Source: Polytrichum commune
Taxonomy: Eukaryota; Streptophyta; Polytrichopsida; Polytrichales; Polytrichaceae
DNA length: 64,000 nucleotides
Direction of reading: 5' to 3'
NCBI GenBank assembly: GCA_950295325.1
Contig: OX485804.1
Location: 57,598,001 to 57,662,000, forward strand
A program made the position numbers and the translations under genes. Below the pieces are notes generated by a model. The model saw only the letters and a list, made by a program, of their open reading frames with translations, was not told the origin of the DNA and searched no databases. Shown in pieces: positions 11,899 to 24,975 of this stretch; within the stretch, counting starts at the first letter, position 1, and the number at the start of each line of letters is the position of its first letter.

Positions 11899-13879
11899 CA
11901 GAGTAATGAGTGTGACATCATGAGGATTTAAACATATATATATATATAGTTTATAAGATAAAAATAAATATTTATTGGCATTTACCTAGTACCACAACAT
12001 CAACTATGACATATTCACCTCAGTGTAATGTCAATAATTTGTTGCATTTTCAAAAAGTTTTTGGAGATTTTGTGGTTAGTTTGATTGTGTATCTAGAGGA
12101 TGGTGTCTCTAGAGAGTATGCTATAATTAGAGAGTTTATCTATTTGTCCAAAGCATTGAGTTTAGATGGGTTTATGGTGTTTATTGGGTTATGTGTTGGT
12201 ACACTTGGGTTATGAATTTCTTGGATGGCTTGTTGAAGTTGTAGTGCAAATGCATGTGTTGTATGCAAGACCTCCTGGATATGTATGCACGCAATTGTTG
12301 TTAGAGAGGCTTTTACTTGATTATAGTATGTGGACTATTGTGGAGTAGCTAGGGGATTCGCAATGTTTACATAAGCTCATCCAATAACAAATTCCGGATG
12401 AGCTCATCGGGTGGGTGGGATGGAGCTTGTTTTAGAGGGCGGATTGCAAGTTGGCAGGTAAGCTATCATTTTCCCCTCTTTAACAATTTCAAAGGATAGA
12501 CGACAACAATGTGCATGTGATGAGCTCCGCTTGTTATTTTCCAAAATCATTGAGGGGACTAGAAGAGAGGGTGTGCCTCATGTGGCTTTGGATTTTGTTT
12601 CTTCAATTTGGCAAACAACTAACATTGTTTGTTGGCTTATATTTACCGAATTTCATTGACAATTCACCTCACTTGTTGGATTGCTCATATGTTTGACATT
12701 CTATTGATTTTTTAAAAATCTTCTTCTTGTTGAAAATCATGCACAATTTTTCTTCCACAAAATTATAATCTTCATTGTGGCAATCCAAACACTTAAATTG
12801 AAAATGATTAAATTATAATAAAAATAAAATTTGAATGATGCCACATGGAGTATTATTATATGAAATTGTAGAATCACATTCCACTAGGTTGATATCATGA
12901 TCATAGGTTCACGCCAAAAGCATGTGTTACAATCGATATCCTAACCATAAGCACACCGCTCCTACCCTAACCTAATCTCCACAACACAAGTATTCCCTAT
13001 TGAAAGGTAAAGTGTCATGTTGATATCCCAACCTAGTACTAACATGAGATGATATCCTAACCCGACATTGATTTTCCGTATTATTTATGCTTTTCGCATT
13101 ACCAACAAATAATAATTTATAGGTGTATTCAAGAAAAATTTGTATATTTATCATCCATCTTGGTTAATAATAATAATAATTATTATTTCTTACAACCAAC
13201 TATTAAACACATTACACGCATTTTACATATCATATCGGACAAACAAACTCGAGGTTGGAGGATTTAGAATTGCATTTTCAGGTTAAGGACATAAGTTCAT
13301 AAACATATCTCTTACATATGATCTATAATATCCTAAAGCTTAAGCCTTCTAAGTCTTATAATGTCATTTTAAAATTACAAATACACTTAGACCAACATTG
13401 GAGTCTTCTTTCATTTGTATATTCATGGTGTCTCATCATATAAACATGTTAGAATGAATTATAATCTTGTAGGGTTTGAGGATTACATATGCTTTAGGAT
13501 TTCAGGGGTAATGTTGTTAAATTATTTTTTCATTAAAATAAATTGATTGTCATATATAGATTGTTGGATTTAGGTGTTTGTGTAGTGCATTATTCAAACA
13601 TTTACTATGTGTATATTGATTGAATTCACATAATATTGTCGATATCCCGATATACTAGACATATTAGACATCATTAATTTTGGTTAATTTGACTCTAACC
13701 CTAGACATGAGATTATTAAATTTTTTCAATGATTTTATGCAAGTATAATTTGAACACATTTCATGGTATAAGATTTTTCAATTATTTGTAAACACATGTT
13801 ACATTTGCATTTGCTCTTCGTATTCATTGTGCATTCTAGCTTTTTGGAAAAATGTTTTAATTATATATATACAAAAGAA
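11899..13879. other. Intergenic stretch, nothing recognised
   Basis: About 2 kb of AT-rich DNA. A (TA)n tract lies at 11934-11948 and a TAA tract near 13167-13183. Short open frames show no recognisable family. The stretch 12900-13070 repeats a GATATCCTAACC-type motif related to the adjoining minisatellite. Confidence 0.55.
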
Positions 13880-14395
13880 TAAAATCACACTCCAATTATT
13901 GAAATTGATTTTATTTATTAACCTTTGTTGTATATTAGCCTTAACTTTTGGTTAAGGTGTTGAAGAACTTGAAGTTAGTGTATAATCAATACCCTAATAT
14001 ATGATGGACACAAGCTTAAATTTAGGTTAAGATGTTCAGAAACCTAAAATTTGGGTATCAACAAAGAATGTGTGTCATAATTGATTTCCTAACTTATGAT
14101 GGATATAGCCTCAATTCTAGGTTAAGATGTTGAAGGACCTAAGATTATGGTATCAACTGAGAATGTTTATACAATTGGTACTCTAACATATGATGGATAT
14201 TAGTCTCAATTACATGCTAAGATATTAAAGGATCTATGGTTAGGATTTCAACCAAGAGTGTTCATACAATTGATACCCTAATATGTGGTGGATAATAGCC
14301 TCAAGTATATGTTAAGGTGTTGAAGGACCTATGGTTATGATATCAACTAAGAGTGTTTACACAATTCATACTTTAACCTATGGTTATAAATTAGG
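13880..14395. repeat. Diverged minisatellite, 84-95-bp units, about 5 copies
   Basis: The landmark GGTTAAGRTGTTGAAGGA recurs at about 13950, 14034, 14120, 14215 and 14310 (spacings 84, 86, 95, 95). The shared unit also contains TATGATGGATAT and GGTATCAAC(T/A)AAGAGTGTT. Divergence is high, so the array is old. Confidence 0.8.
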
Positions 14396-15290
14396 TATTG
14401 TTGAAAAAAGTACAAAAAGTTAGGGTATCAACATTAATAATACAAGCCCAAATCAGGGTATCATATGAAAATTCAAAATTTATCACCACTACTTTGAGTA
14501 GTGTTGATGGAAAAATTAAGCCACATATGATAGAATTATCAATAGTTAGTTCATGTTTTGTTTTTATGTTGTGTGGGCGTTTTTTTGAGTTGTGTTATTT
14601 TGTGTTGTTTTGTGATTTTTTGTGATTTTTTCATTGTTTTTTCATTGTTTTTTTGTTTTTAATTCTAAATTTGAGACTAAAAGATGTTAAAGATGGAAAG
14701 AGATATTTATGAGTAAGTTATATCAAAGAGAATTTGAGAGACTAAGAGAAATTTAATTTTGGTTCAAAATTAAGAAACTAAGATAGATCCAATATTGGTT
14801 CAAAGTGAGGAAATGAAAAGAAATCCAATGATGATTCAAAATCAAGATACTGAGAGAGAGGTCCAATAGAGATCTGAAATCTAAGAGAGATTCAAGAGAG
14901 ATGAACGATCAACAAAGATCCGATAATGGTTCATAACTAGGAGACTATGAATGATTCAAGAATGGTTAAAAAATATCACCAAGGTATTAAAACATAGTAT
15001 AAAAGCTCTGAAAATGCAAATTAAGGACTACAACTACTAAGAACACAAACCAAAATTTGTGTAAAGCATAATTCAATAGCCACAAACAACTCTCCACAAA
15101 CCAAAAGTTAGAAACACATATTCTACAAGTCGAGAGCCACAACCATTAAGAGCCTCAAGAGGATAGAGAAAAGAGGAATATGAGAGTGTCACAAAGGCCT
15201 TTTATAAAGTCCCTTATGTGCGTGGGTGGGGCCGGAAGTGCTCATGGGTGCCATTATTAGTCGAGGCATGTTAGTTGTGGATTAGTGATG
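14396..15290. other. Low-complexity T/G block then purine-rich block
   Basis: The plus strand at 14575-14660 is nearly all T and G, with repeated TTTTTTGTGAT and TTTTCATTG motifs. From 14680 to 14990 a purine-rich stretch repeats GATTCAAGAGAG-like units. No gene is seen. Confidence 0.6.
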
Positions 15291-15500
15291 GGGGAGATTT
15301 TTGGGCATAATTGGTCGAGGTCCTAGTGTTTGCAAGTCCATCTGGTTACATGTTGACATCCTTCAGTTTTCCTTTATTAAATTGGGGTATATTCTATAAA
15401 TTCCTCTAAAATGATCGGTAACTTTCCTACAGTCTTGAACTTCAACCGGTGATTTCTCAAACTCAACCGGTTCATAAGCAACTAACTACCAAATCTCGCC
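15291..15500 (-). mobile_element. Family D repeat, copy 3 (inverted)
   Basis: Reverse-complement copy running from GGGGAGATTTTTGGGCATAA to CTACCAAATCTCGCC. It conserves the CAACCGG motifs. Confidence 0.75.
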
Positions 15501-16289
15501 ATTCATAGCCATGGATAGCTAAACATATCAATACAAAGTCAACAACCTATTAGTCCAAATTTTACTCAAGATAAAAATAAGAACCCTTGCACAGGGGTTG
15601 CCTTACACCAATTGATATTCTTAGAACCACATAAATAGGCAATGTTGGAAGCCCGTTGCTTTGGCTTGGAGATGAGAATACATAGACATTGCAAAACCCA
15701 AGCCTTGTGGGTAAGTACATTCCAACCTTCATATTACAACACATGATTATACTAACCTCAAATATGATGCATTTTCTCTCGACCAATTTTTTTGATGTTA
15801 ATATACCTTTGTATTACAACTACAACGCTCATAATATGTAATTTTTAGGGGTTGATTTGTCATATAATAGATGTAAATAATGTGCATCAATGGTGGGGTC
15901 CACATTTATTTCAAGGTTCATGTGTGCTTTGGAACATCTAGGGGAATCTTATGGAACATTGTAAGCATCTAGGAACATTGGGGGAGCATTATGGGTATTA
16001 GAGAACCTTGGGAACATTGTGAGCATATTTTTTCAATACACATGGTATTTCATACTTATGTATCTTCATTTTGTACACAAAATGACATTTTCGATCAAAA
16101 AGGCCAATTTCTCAAAAAACCTTGATAGTACAACATTTAAGGTCAAATTGTCATATTACCAAGAATACAACATTTGGATAATACGACACTTTCTTGGGCG
16201 ACCAAACATGTCTTTATAAAGAGGGAGAACAATATCTAAGGCATTTGGTGGGATGGTTGTTATGGTGTGTATGTCATGGAGTGTCGCTA
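15501..16289. other. Intergenic stretch, nothing recognised
   Basis: About 790 bp. A GGAACATTGTGAGCAT-type motif recurs three to four times between 15925 and 16025. No gene signature. Confidence 0.55.
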
Positions 16290-16517
16290 GATCTAGTTTG
16301 TGGGGTGTCCAATCCTTGTGGTCTAAGATCATTAAGGTGATATCATGGGGTTTTCTTTGGGCTGCCATTTTATTCCAATGTATGGATTCGGTTGTGGTTT
16401 GGTGATTTGTGGAGCATGCGCATCATGACCCATTCTATTATGACGATAGGACATACTATTGGGATTCAAAGATAGTGTTTTGATGGTGTGGTGAGTTGTA
16501 TCTCGTTTGGGGGATGG
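16290..16517 (+). repeat. Dispersed repeat family K, copy 1
   Basis: A direct, well-conserved copy lies at 48433-48669. Shared blocks include TAGTTTGTGGGGTGTCCAAT and TTGGGATTCAAA. It could be a piece of a larger coding transposon, but no family was recognised. Confidence 0.7.
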
Positions 16518-16872
16518 TGTCGCAACCCTTGCTAGCTCCCCTTGACTTATCTTGACCGTTTCTCAACTCTAGCAGGTGTCACGAGCGCTAACCCTAAGCA
16601 TCCCACACACGCGCATGGTTAGCTCCCCATACCTTGGACCTCCAAGCTCATAGCTTGATGACCAACCCTCCTACACATGCATTCGGGACTCTCCCCTTAG
16701 TAGGTGGCCAATGGTTAGATGTGGACTTCCATTCATGGAAGTCCAATCTTGAGTTCATCATCGCATTGCGGGAGCAACACTACAACAACCTGAAGCATAC
16801 TTGGCAACTATATATGCCTGCACGTTAGGCCAATGCATGTGAAGGTCGTGCCGTTCCGCCTTGGGTGGGGTC

Positions 16873-18250
16873 GGTTGGCAATGCCGCCTCACCCATATAA
16901 GCCTCTAAGACTTTGGACATGGTCCCTACCCCACCTTCAAGTAACATTTTGTCTCTCTCCTAAGAGTTGGGGCGAGGTAGACATTTTCCCTTAGATGTTG
17001 GGCTTGCAATCCCCCAACACCTTCAGACCTTCAGACCTCCATAACTTTGTTATTTGATCTTTAGCTCCGTCAAGAAACCAATCCATTGTCATCTACTCCT
17101 CACGTAGATGCTGACGGACTCCTCACTTGCCCCATTCGGGCAATTATTGCGGAAGTTATGGTTGTTCTAACCTCGGCAGTCTTGCGCGCCACTCCCATGT
17201 CACTGTTGTCCCACCACAACGCCCCCTAGAGTGTTGGGCGTTGTCCCTAGGCATCGCCCCACTCAATTGCCATATCTTCTAGCTCACATCTTCGATTGGG
17301 GAGTTCTTGAGCATTCTAGAATCCAGACGCCATAAGCTACTCAATGCTCATGGCCTTACCCTCGTCACTCCTAGTCTGCATGGGTGGGAGGTGTTCTTAA
17401 TGCATGGGGCCCTCACCCACACTAGGATCACTTGGGCCCTCTCACCTATGACGCCACAAGTCCTGGGTGTCACTCCGGGGTCCCCCTTGTCTCCATGGTG
17501 TTGGGGGCACTCCTCATGGAGAGGTGCGCAACAATTGGACATGTAAGGGACAATGAGAAGTACGAGTGACCTCACACCCCAACATGATTATATGTGTATG
17601 CTTTTTTTTTTGGACTTTATCCATCTTTCTTAAGTTTATAATTACGTTATTTTAATTTGTGATGACCTCCTTGCTATTGGTGTCCTTTACATCGTGTTAG
17701 GTTTCATGTAGCTTGAACTTGCTTCCCCTCCCCCTTCATTGTTTCCAAGAGCACTAGGAGGAATTGGTGATGTCTCCCAAGGCATTGTTTTACCAAGTTG
17801 GGTATGTGGCTCTCTCAATGACCACACAAATGCTAGTGACGCAATGGACTCTAAAAGAGTTTGTTTCTAGTACTAGAAACAAAAAGTGGTTTATTACAAT
17901 TCATTTATTCAAGTGATTCAATATTCTAATCGTTTTAGTTTCAAACTAGAGTGAAGTGTTTGAGATCTACTAATAATGTTGAAGTTTAGAAAATCACCTT
18001 TCAAAAAATACAACAATTTTTGAATTTACATAAGATTAGGTAGCCGAGGAAAAACTAGAGATAGTACCCCCTAATCATTTACCTCATGTTTGGATGTGGT
18101 GTTTTACAAAATACAATGAGTGACTCCCCACGTCCCATGTCACTGATGTGTTGTGAATGGAGGGTGTGTGGTTGCGACCAGACCACATCCAAGCTATCCA
18201 TTCATAGAGCCCCATCCTACGGTCTATGGAATTGCTTGAGCAACTCAAAA
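16873..18250 (+). mobile_element. 1.38-kb dispersed element R, copy 1
   Basis: An inverted copy lies at 23630-24975, collinear along the full length with only short indels. Internal markers include TATATAAGCCTCTAAGA-like sequence at the left, GACCTCCTTGCTATTGGTGT in the middle and GAGCAACTCAAAAAAAAA at the right. Opposite orientation rules out an LTR pair. They may be solo LTRs or non-autonomous copies of one family; no protein domain was found. Confidence 0.75.
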
Positions 18251-19968
18251 AAAAACCTCTGACGGATGAAATTTTGATGGATGAAAAATCCATGTTTGCA
18301 AGATGATCCCATCATGTGAGGGCATTTGTGTGGGATTTCAAAGGTTCCCAGTGGAATTCCATCCAAGATTCGTGAGACGGATGGAGGTGGAGATTTCATC
18401 CAACGTGAAGTTTGACAAGCTCTACCCGAGGGGAAGAGAAGCCAGAAGTTGGGGACAACATAGGAGCCTTTAGATTTGTCAGATCGCAATTGATGGCCGA
18501 GGTCTTCCTAGCCCCCGACCACACGGGAGGCGTTCACAACGCCTCAGTGATGTGGCTCCAAATCACACACAAAACAATCAAGTTCAAATGAGATGGCCAA
18601 AAATGTCCATATAGTAGTTCATTGATTGATTATGATGTCCTATTGGGAACTCTAGCTCGTTTTCCTAAATATGCTTTCACACACCGCATAAACTTAGCTT
18701 GGATTGTAATGACTTGTTGGAACCTCCCGCCCTCTCTTGTAGTGACGAATGAATGTGTGGATATTTGATTTTGGAGATTGTATGCATGGCAAATTTGTCC
18801 ATTGGGTTAGGAATATGCTATTTTGAAATACGCACTTACATTATGAGCATCTATGAGAGTATGAATCAAAGTATCTCACTAAATTGAGGTGCATATGCGG
18901 AGGTCGAGGTTTTGTTTTCCATTCTATTTCCCTTGATGCATTACAATGTAAAAAGATCCAATCAACCATAGATCATTGCATTGGACCAAGTTTGTGTATG
19001 TATTAAATCAACGTAGATTGCTATCACTTCTTTTGGGGACTATCGTGTTTATTATAAACATTTTCTTATGTCATGTGGAGTACAAATGATCTATTTAATA
19101 TTAGATCTTTGAATCAAAAAATGATTACTAGTTTACAAAATAACTGCACTAATTAAAATAAAAGGAGTAGATACCAACTCTTCTTGTTTAATGCTATTGA
19201 AAAGCCGAACATATATTTTTAAAGCAAACTGGTCAATATAAGATAGAGGGTGCCCAATACCAACATTCTAAAACCAAAACCAACACCCCAAAATGTGTTG
19301 ATTTTGGGTCATCCATTGATAAAACTTATAACTCATTTGAACACTTGTAACTTTTACATCCGAAAGTCAAATAAGACATACTTTAACGTGTTGGAATCAC
19401 TTGTCAACAATTGTTGACGAGAATTATCTCAAAATTTAGTGTAATGCATTAAACTCCATGAATACCGCTTCAAGTGATGGTTTTGGCGCTACCTACCTTT
19501 ATTTCAAAAAGGAAATTGGGCTCTAGACAATTATGACGGAACCATGGGCACCCTGCGTGTTGAGTCATAAGTTAACGTATTGGGTGCGATTGGGTGAATC
19601 GGTACCTTTGAAGCAATTTTAAGACCATGCATGAGGAGAGAGGTTTGGGACAAGTGGCTTGGGACAGCTGAGACGTCCCGACCCTTTATTGTGCATGCCA
19701 GGACACACGCTTTATTACACTCAAGAACCAAAATACAAAGCGAAGTGTCCCAAATGTAAGGAGTCCACATCCGTCCCTCGCGAAACTATGCCAAGTGGCA
19801 AGTTTTGGTTGGCCCGGCCATGTGTATACATGGTTATCATCAAAAGCAAATTCGTTTGGTTAGTTCGCGTGTTTACTTGAATACCATTCCTTATAAGCAC
19901 TTGCATGTCACAATACATTCCACTCCCACATGCAACCTATCACTTTGGCCCCGTGCTCAGGGAGTTTT
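18251..19968. other. Intergenic stretch with a family L repeat
   Basis: No gene is supported. The part at 19285-19500 is related to 28350-28530 (plus) and 48355-48425 (inverted); the shared core resembles ACATCCGAAAGTCAAATAAG. The remainder shows no recognised element. Confidence 0.5.
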
Positions 19969-20155
19969 TTGGGCATAATTGGTCGATATCCTAGTGTTTC
20001 CAAGTCCAACCGGTTATATGTTGATCTTTCGGTTTTTCTTTATCAAATTGAGGTATATTCCATAACTTATTCTAAAAAGATCAGTAATTTTTTTGAAGTT
20101 TTGAACTTCAAGTGGATATTTTTCAAACTCAACCAAATCATATGTAACTAGCAGT
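19969..20155 (-). mobile_element. Family D repeat, copy 4 (inverted)
   Basis: Runs from GGAGTTTTTTGGGCATAATT to ...TAACTAGCAGTTGGTTCATA. Similar to copy 3 but with the right end degraded. Confidence 0.7.
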
Positions 20156-22509
20156 TGGTTCATATGAGTTGGAGGTCTCAAGTTGGGGCAACTAGTGGAT
20201 GACATGATTGATGAGGAACCTCAATATACATAGAAACAACTACATGTTTTTTTGTTTTTTTTAAAATTAATTTTTAATTTTTAAACATACGTATTCAAGA
20301 ATTTGAATTTACAAATTTGAGGCTCATATGCCTATTCTAGAGGTGGTCCAAGTTCATTAAGTGGATGATGAGTGACTCTCACAATGAGCACATATGCCAA
20401 TTATTTTAAAAGGTGTTTGGTCTAGTGTGTCATAACATTAGTCAACTCTTCAATTGTGTTTCATGGGACCACGTATTGGACGAGGATAGTTCCGTGTTTT
20501 CTTGTTTATGGGGAGCACTCATGTTGTGTACTATGGAGTTTTCGACAAGCAACTATAAATTCATGTTTTTCCTTTTCTTTTTTCTTTCTTTCTTTGGAAA
20601 GAGACTATCATCTAGCTGCTTAGCAATGTTATGGTTGCTTACAACAATGAAGATGCTTAATCTTGCAATGGGCAACACTCACATGCATGAAATTTTGCTT
20701 CCTCCTTCAAGTCTTAGTGACCTTTTACAAGCTTCAAAAATATTTTAGAGAATCGTTCCACAGTGACTACTCATTTCAGGAGAAGTTGCATGAGAGCCTC
20801 TTAGACAATAAAGGGTTAAAGGTTAAAGGTCAAAGGATGCTTTTTGAACATTAAGATGACTTAAGATGAAACATATTCCATTCTTAATTGCTACTTACGC
20901 TAAAAGAAAGTTGTTACAATCTACATACCACTTCATTATTACATCCATCCAAGTGAAAGCTAATTGTAACACATTGATATGGCCCCCCAAAAACCTATGT
21001 AATGCATGTGTTCATAAAACAATTCACAAGAAGATACTTGTTAGTGAAATTATGTCCCGAGGCTCAACACGAGCTTATGTAGAACATAGTTTTGCATGGC
21101 TTCATTCATGCAATACCATGCCCTAGAAGCCTTAGGGTTGGGTACTAGATAGCGACGATTCCTCAAAAATTGAGAAGGCTCGTGACACTTGTGTCCATAT
21201 TTTCCTTGTTTCCTAGTTATTCTTCATATAATTGCCATTGTCAAACACTTGCATTATAAGGAAACACACAATCCACATTTGGGCTTTCCCAACCTTTAGG
21301 GTTTGAAGTTCTAGTTCAATTGCCAAAGGCAACTAGAGACATGGATTGAAATCATTATCTAAAATTTCTTAGAAACATCTTGAATATTCTCAACTGCATA
21401 CAAAACACACACACATACCGTTTATTGGGAGAGGTTGTGAGCATGTGATTGCTTACATGTGTAGTTGAGCAAATTCTGTTTGAGTATCATACAAATGCAA
21501 TATAATAATCAATGTCACGAGGAGTTGTCACATTGCTTGACAATAAAATGTCACAAAAATATGAGATCACGTTTTCATTCATGTCGCTTGGATGACACAA
21601 ATTCGATCATGCGACAGTTATGCATTCATAAATCATACATGCAACGTTGTTGTTGTTGTTGTTGTTGTTGTTGTATGCACAACAATCATGTTGTTAATTT
21701 AGACATAAATTGGTGCAATTTGTTGTAAGGAACATTTTCTATGTGACAAATTTCAAGTCAATGCTCTTGATACATGGAGTTTTTTAACGTTTTTAACAAA
21801 AAGGGGTAGTAGCCCATAGGCAAGGAGGCTCTTTAGTCATGTTTACTCCCTAGAAAGCTGGTGATTGTTTTATGTATACATGATGGTTATAACATTGTCC
21901 ACAAAACTTATGCAAAAACATTCCAAGACAATTTGTTTACTTTCAAGTATCCAGTCGTCGAGGAGAATACGAGTGCACTGATAATATAAAATAACGCACT
22001 TGCACCCCCCATGAGTGTATTTATTTTATTTTTTTGTACACATATTGAGTGACTAACAAAGGAGTTTTTAAGTAGTCCGACAAAATAAGAACATGTCACA
22101 TTTATTGATTCTGTAGGTCTAATAAAAAAATACAATCTTAATTATACGCAATTATTATATTAAAAAATTAATAGTTTACATATTATGTTCAAATGGTATT
22201 TATATCAAAATGATAACATATACATAAGATCTATGAAGACCGTCTTAATCTACCCCAAACTACAATATTTTGAACATCCAAGCACTACCAAATAGATGTG
22301 TATCAAAAGCTTCAATAGCATTGTCAATATCTTGTGTTTGTTGGTTTATATAAGGGGTATTTAAAATGTCACAGCTTGATTCCTAGATGGTGTCCATTAC
22401 TATACATCCCTTTGATTCTCATCATAATATTTATACTGTCATTATTTGGAGCAAGAAGCCTGAAAGAATAGTATAGTATTTACACTATGCGAAGTAAGCT
22501 ATTGACGTA
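20156..22509. other. Intergenic stretch, no supported gene
   Basis: The longest open frame is 111 codons (20413-20748, plus). It has a Phe/Leu-rich segment but no recognisable family or clear splice partners. A (TTG)n microsatellite lies at 21645-21673. Nothing else is recognised. Confidence 0.5.
21645..21673 (+). repeat. (TTG)n microsatellite
   Basis: About ten uninterrupted TTG/GTT units. Confidence 0.95.
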
Positions 22510-23006
22510 GGGCCGCTTCACACTATGGCTGTCCAAGTCGAGAGGCTGTGGGATTGAGTGGCCAAATTTTGTTGAGAGTCCAAAGAAATGGGCTGGAAAT
22601 AGCCAATAAAATATAGGAGTTGGAGCCTTCGGCCGGGCATAGTGTGAAGCTTCCAAAGGCCAAGCCCAAAGTCCAAACCTACGAAGGAGCATCCCACTTT
22701 TATTCCCTGCCCAAAACAACTCCTCCAATCTAACGGCCAAGATCTTGCCAATTTTTCAAAATTTTATGAAAAAAAATCGACAGCCTCTTGACCATAGTTT
22801 GGGTTTTCATTCATGTCTCGACTCAAACTCCCTTCAAGAGTTTGTCGCCTTGGCCAAAAAGTATTGCCATATAGGCATTTTGGAGAGCGACGGCCTTTGA
22901 ACTTTGGCCTCTAGTGTGAAAGGTCAAGAGGCCAAATTCTTCGTTTCTTGCAATATGAGTGGAAATCGACGGCCTCTTGACCTTCAGCCATAGTGGGAAA
23001 CGGCCC
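22510..23006. mobile_element. PIF/Harbinger-like MITE with AGGGCCGYTTCNCACTATGG ends
   Basis: 497 bp. Left end GGGCCGCTTCACACTATGGC, right end GCCATAGTGGGAAACGGCCC. Flanks are GTA on the left and TTA on the right, an imperfect TWA duplication. The interior repeats CGGCCTCTTGACC and family members share the GGGCC terminus with family A but not the interior. Confidence 0.75.
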
Positions 23007-23135
23007 TTAGGTAGGAGTAGCAGTACACCGTTTAAGGTATTTAGTGTCACATGTAATTTTCAAAGGGTCTAGGTTGCCTAGAGGTCTCTAAGTCTCACAT
23101 TCTCTAATTGCCAATATGACTTCATTTGTCAACAT

Positions 23136-23545
23136 GCTCCTTTGGTAATGACTTTGTAGAAGGTGCAAACTCAAGTTCATGAAGGTTCCAAGCTACATTG
23201 ATTTGTCTAATTAGTGTGAGTGGGTTAGAAGTTAGGGTGGCCCACACTAAATTTATATTACTTGCCTTGCCTTGAATTTCTATCCAAATATGCAGACTAA
23301 GAAATCCACACTATTTTTTCAAATTGGAAATTATAGTGGGCCACTTCAAATTATAATAAAAATAGTGTGGGTATTTGGGAGTTAGTGTGGCCCACACTAA
23401 TTAGACAATACAATGTAATTCATGAACCTTCCAACCAATGTACCAGAGTGTTTTACCAATTACATGAACATTCTAAATTAGTTCATGACTCTTTTAAATT
23501 GACTTGGCATGTCTAGTTTGAACCTTCATCTTACCAAAGGAGTAA
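23136..23545. mobile_element. Inverted-repeat element with nested TTGTCTAATTAGTGTG arms
   Basis: Outer inverted ends CTCCTTTGGTAA (left about 23140, right about 23532-23543). The arms contain an inner inverted repeat of about 45 bp with GTTCATGAA and TTGTCTAATTAGTGTG (23214-23229 and 23396-23411). It is followed on the right by TA. It may be a Stowaway relative. Confidence 0.65.
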
Positions 23546-23629
23546 GTAAGTTCTTTATGTAAAAACCGTCTACATTATGACATTTACGTTCCCCTAGGCT
23601 TTCGTATACTCTAAATGTCATAATCTTTT

Positions 23630-24975
23630 TTTTTGAGTTGCTCAAGCAGTTTCATAGACCGTAGGATGGGGCTCTATAAATGGATGGCTTGGATGTGGTT
23701 TGCTCACAACCACACACCCTCCATTCACAACGCCTTAGTGACATGGGAGTCACTCATTATATTTCATAAAACACCACGTGCAAAAATGAGGTAAATGATT
23801 AGGGGGTACTATCTCTAGTTTTTTCTCGCTACCTAATCTTATGTAAATTCAAAAATTGTTGTATTTTTTGAAAGGTGATCTTCTAAACTTCAACATTATT
23901 AGTAGATCTCAAACACTTCACTCTAGTTTGAAACTAAAACAATTAGAATTTTGAATCACTTGAATAAATGAATTGTAATAAACCACTTTTTGTTTCTAGT
24001 ACTAGAAACAAACTCTTTTAGAGTCCATTGCATCAATAGCTTTTGTGTGGTCATTGAGAGAGCCGCATACCCAACTTGGTAAAACATTGCCTTGGGAGAC
24101 ATCACCAATTCCTCCTAGTGCTCTTGGAAACAATGAAGGGGGAGGGGAAGCAAGTTGAAGCTACATGAAACCTAACACGATTTAAAGGACACCAATAGCG
24201 AAAGAGGTCATCACAAATTAAAGCAACGTAATTATAAACTTAAGAAAGATGGATAAAGTCCCAAAAAAAAGCATACACACATAATCATGTTGGGGTGTGA
24301 GGTCACTTGTACTTCTCATTGTCCCTTACATGTCCAATTCTTGCAGACCTCTCCATGAGGAGTGCCCCCAACACCATGGACACAAGGGGGACCCCGGAAT
24401 GACACCTGGGACTTGTGGCGTCATAGGTGAGAGGGCCCAAGTGATTCAAGTGTGGGTGAGGGCCCCAGGCATTAAGAACACCTCCCACCCATGCAGACTA
24501 GGAGTGACGAGGGTAAGCCATGAGCATTGAGTAGCTTATGGCGTCCGGATTCTAGAATGCTCAATGCCCAATCGAAGGTGTGAGCTAGAAGATATGGCAA
24601 TTGAGTGGGGCGTTGCCTAGGGACAACACCCAACACTCTAGGGTTCGCTGTGGTGGGATAGCTGTGACCTGGGAGTGGCGCGCAAGACTGCCGAGGTTAG
24701 AACAACCATAACTTCCATAATATTTACCCGAATGAGGCAAGTGAGGAGTCCATCGGCATCTATGTGAGGTGTAGATGACAATGAATTGGTTTCTTGACAG
24801 ATCTGAAGATCAAATAACAAAGTTATGAAGGTCTAAAGGTGTTGGGGGATTGCAGGCCCAACAGGTAAGGGAAAATGTCTACCTCGCCCCAACTTTTAGG
24901 AGCGAAACAAAATGTTACTTGAAGGTGGGGTAGGGACCCTGTCCAGAGTTCTAGAGGCTTATATGAGTGCGGTTG
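23630..24975 (-). mobile_element. 1.35-kb dispersed element R, copy 2 (inverted)
   Basis: Reverse-complement partner of 16873-18250, beginning TTTTTTTTGAGTTGCTCAAG. It carries the same CATGTTGGGGTGTGAGG and TTCTAGAATGCTCA blocks. The open frames at 24297-24530 and 24303-24488 are the mirror of those in copy 1 and have no domain. Confidence 0.75.

Noticed and set aside
20413-20748. 111-codon open frame as a membrane-protein gene
   Set aside because: The hydrophobic stretch comes from a TTTCTTT-rich low-complexity tract; there is no family signature.
16873-24975. LTR pair of a retrotransposon
   Set aside because: The two 1.35-kb copies are in opposite orientation and no gag or pol sequence lies between them.
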